Assembly: GCA_900550465.1 (NCBI GenBank)
Contig: URSC01000004.1
Span: 1 to 64,000, forward strand
DNA from: an uncultured Alistipes sp.
Lineage (GTDB): Bacteria > Bacteroidota > Bacteroidia > Bacteroidales > UBA932
Length of the DNA: 64,000 nt
Direction: 5' to 3'
Shown: positions 60,812 through 64,000 of the stretch, piece after piece
Layout: the number at the start of each line of letters is the position of its first letter
Position numbering within the stretch: the stretch's first letter is position 1
Position numbers and translations under genes: made by a program
The notes under the pieces: generated by a model
Told to the model about the DNA's origin: nothing
The model's database searches: none
The model's input: only the letters and a program-made list of their open reading frames with translations

Positions 60812-62947
60812 ATGAAAAAGAATCTGATAACGACTGCTGCCCTTCTTCTCCTGATGGCCGTGCTGCCTTCAGGTGCGGGGGCGCAGCAGATGAATTCTCC
60901 CTCCGGGGAATTGTCCCTGAATGTAGAATGTAACGGTGGAATAGTGGTGTATGCCCTTGATTACAAGGGGATGCCCGTTATTCTGCCCAGCCGTCTCGGG
61001 CTGACTGGCGATGAGGCGGACCTGGCTTCGGGCTTTACCGTCGCCGCAGTAAGCCGTGATACCGTGGATCAGAGCTGGACGCCGGTCTGGGGCGAGTATG
61101 CCAGCGTGCGGGACCATTATAACGAGATGGCCCTGACCTTGGTGCAGGAAGGTACGGGACGGCAGGTGCTGGTGCGCTTCCGTCTCTTCGATGACGGCCT
61201 GGGCTTCCGCTATGAGGTGCCGGAGCAGGACGGAGTGAATTACCTTACCCTGCGCGGGGAACTGACTGAGTTCAACCTCAGCGGGGACCACACCGCCTAT
61301 TGCATTCCCGGAGACTATGACACCAACGAGTTTGCCTATTCCACGGCCCGTATCTCCGGGCTGGAGGATGAGATAGAGCGGCGGCTGGCTCTGAAGACCT
61401 ACGAGACGAAGGCAGAGGGCGGGCTGTCCGTGCAGACCCCGCTGATGCTGCGCTCCGATGACGGGCTGTACATCAACATCCACGAGGCCGCACTGGTGCA
61501 CTATGCCGCCATGCTCCTCGATGTGGATGATGTGAATTTCCGGCTGAAGGCCCATCTGGTGCCGGACAAGAACGGGGTGCGCGGCTATCTCCAGGCTCCG
61601 TTCAATTCGCCCTGGAGGACGGTCATCGTGAGTGACGATGCCCGGGATATCCTGGCCTCGCAGCTGATCTACAATCTGAACGAGCCCTGCGCCATCGAGG
61701 ACCCCTCGTGGGTGAAGCCCCAGAAATTCGTGGGAGTGTGGTGGGAGATGTTTACCGGGGCCGGTGCTACCTGGGCCTACAGCGACTACTGGAAGGCGCG
61801 TCCCGGGGTTACTGACTATTCGGCCCTGAAACCCAACGGAAGGCATGCGGCCAATACCGAGAACGTGAAGAGGTACATAGATTTCGCGGCGGAGCACGGT
61901 ATCGATGCAGTGCTTGTCGAGGGATGGAACGAGGGCTGGGAGGACTGGGCCTCCTACCGCAAGGACCGTCATTTCCTGTTTACGAAACCCTATCCTGACT
62001 TCGATATAGACGCAGTGTCAGCATACGCTGCGGAGAAAGGCGTGAACATGATCATGCACCACGAGACGGCCTCCAACGCGGCAGACTATGAGCGCCAGCT
62101 CGAGGACGCCTTCCAGTACATGGTCGACCACGGCTACCACTCCGTCAAGACCGGATATGTGGGCTACATCATCCCCCGCAGCGAATACCACTCGTCGCAG
62201 TGGATGAACGACCACTATATCCATGTGGTCCGTACCGCAGCCGAGTATGAGATCATGGTGGACAGCCACGAGGCAGTGCGTCCGACCGGCTTGATGCGTA
62301 CCTGGCCCAACTGGGTGGCTCAGGAGTCGGCCCGCGGCGGAGAGTTCGAGTCGATGGGCGGCAACGACCCCGACCACACCTGCATCCTGCCCTTCACCCG
62401 TCTCAAGGGAGGTCCGATGGACTACACTCCCGGCCTCTTCCAGACCAAGCTGGACTACTACGGGGGCGGCAGCAAGCCCGGAGAGCAGGCCGGTACCACA
62501 CTGGCGCGGCAGCTGGCCCTCTATGTGACCATGCCCTCGCCCCTGCAGATGGCCTGTGACCTGCCCGAGAACTACGAGCGGTTTATGGACGCCTTCCAGT
62601 TCATCAAGGACGTGGCCCTCAACTGGGAGAACTCCTGGTACCTGGAGGCAGAGCCGGGCGACTACATCACCGTAGCCCGCAAGGCCCGTGACGCGCAGGA
62701 GTGGTTCGTGGGAGCCGTTACCGACGAGAATGCCCGCGAGGCCGTCATTCCTCTCTCGTTCCTCCCCTCAGGCTCCGGCCAGAAATACGAGGCCACGGTC
62801 TACGCCGACGGAGAGGACGCCGACTGGGAGTCCAATCCTCAGAGCTACCGGATCTATACCAAGAAGGTGAAACCATCCGCGACCCTCCGTATTCCCTTGG
62901 CGCCGGGCGGTGGTGCGGCAGTAGTAATCCGGCCCGTTGAGAAGTAA
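60812..62947 (+). CDS. susB: GH97 alpha-glucosidase (SusB-like)
   Basis: The 711-aa exported enzyme (signal ending in PSGAGAQ) releases glucose from maltooligosaccharides in the periplasm. The N-terminal beta-sandwich has MNSPSGELSLNVEC. The barrel contains KFVGVWWEMFTGAGATWAYS, the VDSHEAVRPTGLMRTWPNW segment, and GGEFESMGGNDPDHTCILPF with conserved glutamates (487, 511) of the type that bind calcium and drive inverting hydrolysis in SusB. The C-terminal domain ends in PGGGAAVVIRP. It follows the unknown lipoprotein by 20 nt in the same operon. Confidence 0.94.
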   Translation: MKKNLITTAALLLLMAVLPSGAGAQQMNSPSGELSLNVECNGGIVVYALDYKGMPVILPSRLGLTGDEADLASGFTVAAVSRDTVDQSWTPVWGEYASVRDHYNEMALTLVQEGTGRQVLVRFRLFDDGLGFRYEVPEQDGVNYLTLRGELTEFNLSGDHTAYCIPGDYDTNEFAYSTARISGLEDEIERRLALKTYETKAEGGLSVQTPLMLRSDDGLYINIHEAALVHYAAMLLDVDDVNFRLKAHLVPDKNGVRGYLQAPFNSPWRTVIVSDDARDILASQLIYNLNEPCAIEDPSWVKPQKFVGVWWEMFTGAGATWAYSDYWKARPGVTDYSALKPNGRHAANTENVKRYIDFAAEHGIDAVLVEGWNEGWEDWASYRKDRHFLFTKPYPDFDIDAVSAYAAEKGVNMIMHHETASNAADYERQLEDAFQYMVDHGYHSVKTGYVGYIIPRSEYHSSQWMNDHYIHVVRTAAEYEIMVDSHEAVRPTGLMRTWPNWVAQESARGGEFESMGGNDPDHTCILPFTRLKGGPMDYTPGLFQTKLDYYGGGSKPGEQAGTTLARQLALYVTMPSPLQMACDLPENYERFMDAFQFIKDVALNWENSWYLEAEPGDYITVARKARDAQEWFVGAVTDENAREAVIPLSFLPSGSGQKYEATVYADGEDADWESNPQSYRIYTKKVKPSATLRIPLAPGGGAAVVIRPVEK

Positions 62948-62990
62948 ATGAACGTCCGCGAACATACCACTGGCTTTGCACTGACATCCG

Positions 62991-63027
62991 CAACGGCACC
63001 GAATCGCGGAAATCGCTGCCGTTGTGG
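62991..63027. repeat. Inverted repeat, copy 2 of the dispersed element
   Basis: CAACGGCA (62991-62998) pairs with TGCCGTTG (63017-63024) across an 18-nt loop, continuing as TGG. It matches the minus strand of 7776-7812 at about 31 of 37 positions, including 12 of 18 loop positions. It lies between the GH97 gene and the promoter of the second GH13 gene. Confidence 0.7.
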
Positions 63028-63062
63028 AGCGCAGTTGAAGCATCGGGACTGTGAGAAGAAAG

Positions 63063-63070
63063 TAATTTTG
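63063..63070 (+). promoter_or_regulatory. -7 box for the second GH13 gene
   Basis: TAATTTTG matches TAnnTTTG and ends 23 nt before the ATG at 63094. The nearest upstream TTG (63035-63037) is 25 nt away, longer than ideal. It suggests this amylase gene can be transcribed separately from the genes before it. Confidence 0.5.
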
Positions 63071-63093
63071 TTTTCCTAAAATAACATTGTATT

Positions 63094-64000
63094 ATGAAGA
63101 TGATCAAGACAATCTTTTTTGCGGCCGTAGCCCTGCTTCTGCTTGCAGGATGCGCCGGCAAATCAGAACAGGAGGTGCAGTCTCCTGTGAGCAACGTGAG
63201 CCATCCCGACTGGACGGCCTCCGCAGTCCTCTATGAGGTCAATGTCCGCCAGTACACCAAGGAGGGCACCTTCGAGGCCTTCGAAAAGCATCTGCCCCGG
63301 CTCAAGGAACTCGGGGTGGACATCCTTTGGTTCATGCCCGTGTATCCCATCGGAGAGGTGGAGCGCAAGGGGGAGCTGGGCAGCTACTACTCTATCCGCG
63401 ACTACAAGGCCATCAATCCCGAGTTCGGAGACATCGAGGACTTCCAGTCCGTGGTGGACAAGGCTCATGAGCTGGGCTTCAAGGTGATTCTCGACTGGGT
63501 GGCCAACCATACCTCCCGCGACCACGGCTGGATCGCCGAGCATCCCGAGTGGTACGTGATGGATGACAGCACCGGTACGCCTGTGGCTCCCTTCGACTGG
63601 ACCGATGTGGCCGAGCTGAACTACGACAATGCCGATATGCGTGCCGCCATGCTCGACGCCATGACCTACTGGGTATCCGAAGTAGGTGTCGACGGCTTCC
63701 GCTGCGACGTGGCCCACGAGGTGCCGGTGGACTTCTGGAATGACGCCGTGGCGGCGCTCCGGGAGATCCGTCCCGACCTGTTCATGCTGGCCGAGTCCGA
63801 GGAGCCCGCTCTGATGACCGACGCCTTCGACGCCTACTACGGCTGGTCCAACCATGCGTTTATGAACAGGCTCGCCCAGGGCAAGGCCACTGCCGCTGAG
63901 TACGCCGCCTACCGTGTGGAGCACGAGGGCAAGCTGCCAGTGGAGAGCATCGAGATGAACTTCACTTCCAACCATGACGAGAACTCCTGGAACGGCACCG
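63094..64000 (+). CDS. GH13 alpha-amylase-family lipoprotein, 5' part
   Basis: The first 302 codons are in the window and the gene continues past the right edge. The signal MKMIKTIFFAAVALLLLAGC has Cys20. The barrel starts directly with AVLYEVNVRQYTKEGTF, and the three catalytic residues are all present: Asp205 in GFRCDVAHE, Glu234 in FMLAESEEP and Asp295 in TSNHDENSW. Unlike the SusG-like enzyme it has no large B-domain insertion, and resembles the compact amylases found beside sus loci. It is probably periplasmic or surface-bound and acts on maltooligosaccharides. Confidence 0.93.
   Translation, partial: MKMIKTIFFAAVALLLLAGCAGKSEQEVQSPVSNVSHPDWTASAVLYEVNVRQYTKEGTFEAFEKHLPRLKELGVDILWFMPVYPIGEVERKGELGSYYSIRDYKAINPEFGDIEDFQSVVDKAHELGFKVILDWVANHTSRDHGWIAEHPEWYVMDDSTGTPVAPFDWTDVAELNYDNADMRAAMLDAMTYWVSEVGVDGFRCDVAHEVPVDFWNDAVAALREIRPDLFMLAESEEPALMTDAFDAYYGWSNHAFMNRLAQGKATAAEYAAYRVEHEGKLPVESIEMNFTSNHDENSWNGT

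Overview
The window looks like chromosomal DNA from a GC-rich member of the Bacteroidales, of the Alistipes/Rikenellaceae kind (genus not proven). The support is: SusC/SusD/SusE outer-membrane starch proteins, Bacteroidetes-type -7 boxes (TAnnTTTG, several with TTG or TTTG about 20 nt upstream), DUF4492 in front of cydAB, many short lipoproteins with a Cys at about residue 20, little sign of Shine-Dalgarno sequences, and GC-rich coding DNA. I found no tRNA, rRNA, CRISPR array, transposase or phage gene. Almost every gene is a core or gut-adaptation gene.

Layout. 1-411: 5' part of pgeF on the minus strand, with a divergent promoter. 466-6472: a methionine operon. A tiny Met-rich leader ORF is followed by metX, thrA (aspartokinase/homoserine dehydrogenase fusion), metY and asd, which together take aspartate to homocysteine. 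6515-9157: a thioredoxin-like lipoprotein, a cluster of inverted repeats, and a winged-helix regulator with its membrane partner. 9158-14636: a BPL_N lipoprotein, a secreted C1B peptidase and the cytochrome bd oxidase genes, closed by a strong terminator. 14714-28757 (minus): an unknown lipoprotein, a large ABCG-type transporter, gcvP, and the purH-mreBCD-mrdA-rodA cell-shape operon. 28870-29577: ispD. 29570-37507 (minus): PBP1A, ddl, prmC, and then a partner-switching signalling cassette made of an NMT1-like binding protein, a SpoIIE phosphatase fused to an RsbW-like kinase, and a STAS antagonist. 37575-40387: topA and an Lrp regulator. 40374-48460 (minus): malQ, a dicarboxylate symporter, a lipoprotein, radA and a class C serine hydrolase. 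48522-50721: a small membrane protein, a LytS-type kinase, and its convergent LytTR response regulator. 50879-64000: a rearranged Sus-like starch locus consisting of an MFS sugar transporter, susC, susD, susE, a SusG-like amylase, an unknown lipoprotein, a GH97 alpha-glucosidase and a second GH13 lipoprotein that runs off the window.

How the parts work together. The starch genes bind starch at the surface and cut it (SusDEG), import maltooligosaccharides (SusC), trim them in the periplasm (GH97, GH13) and carry sugars across the inner membrane (MFS). MalQ, encoded nearby, would process maltodextrins in the cytoplasm. The nearest candidate regulator is the LytS/LytTR pair, because no SusR-like gene lies in the window. 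The cell-wall genes (mre cluster, PBP2, RodA, PBP1A, Ddl) sit in two minus-strand operons, and the second appears to be co-transcribed with the partner-switching cassette.

The most interesting items are the methionine leader peptide with its nested RNA hairpins, the NMT1/SpoIIE/STAS cassette, a 37-nt palindromic repeat present at both ends of the window, the palindrome cluster at 7561-7952, and the AT-rich mosaic segments inside susE.
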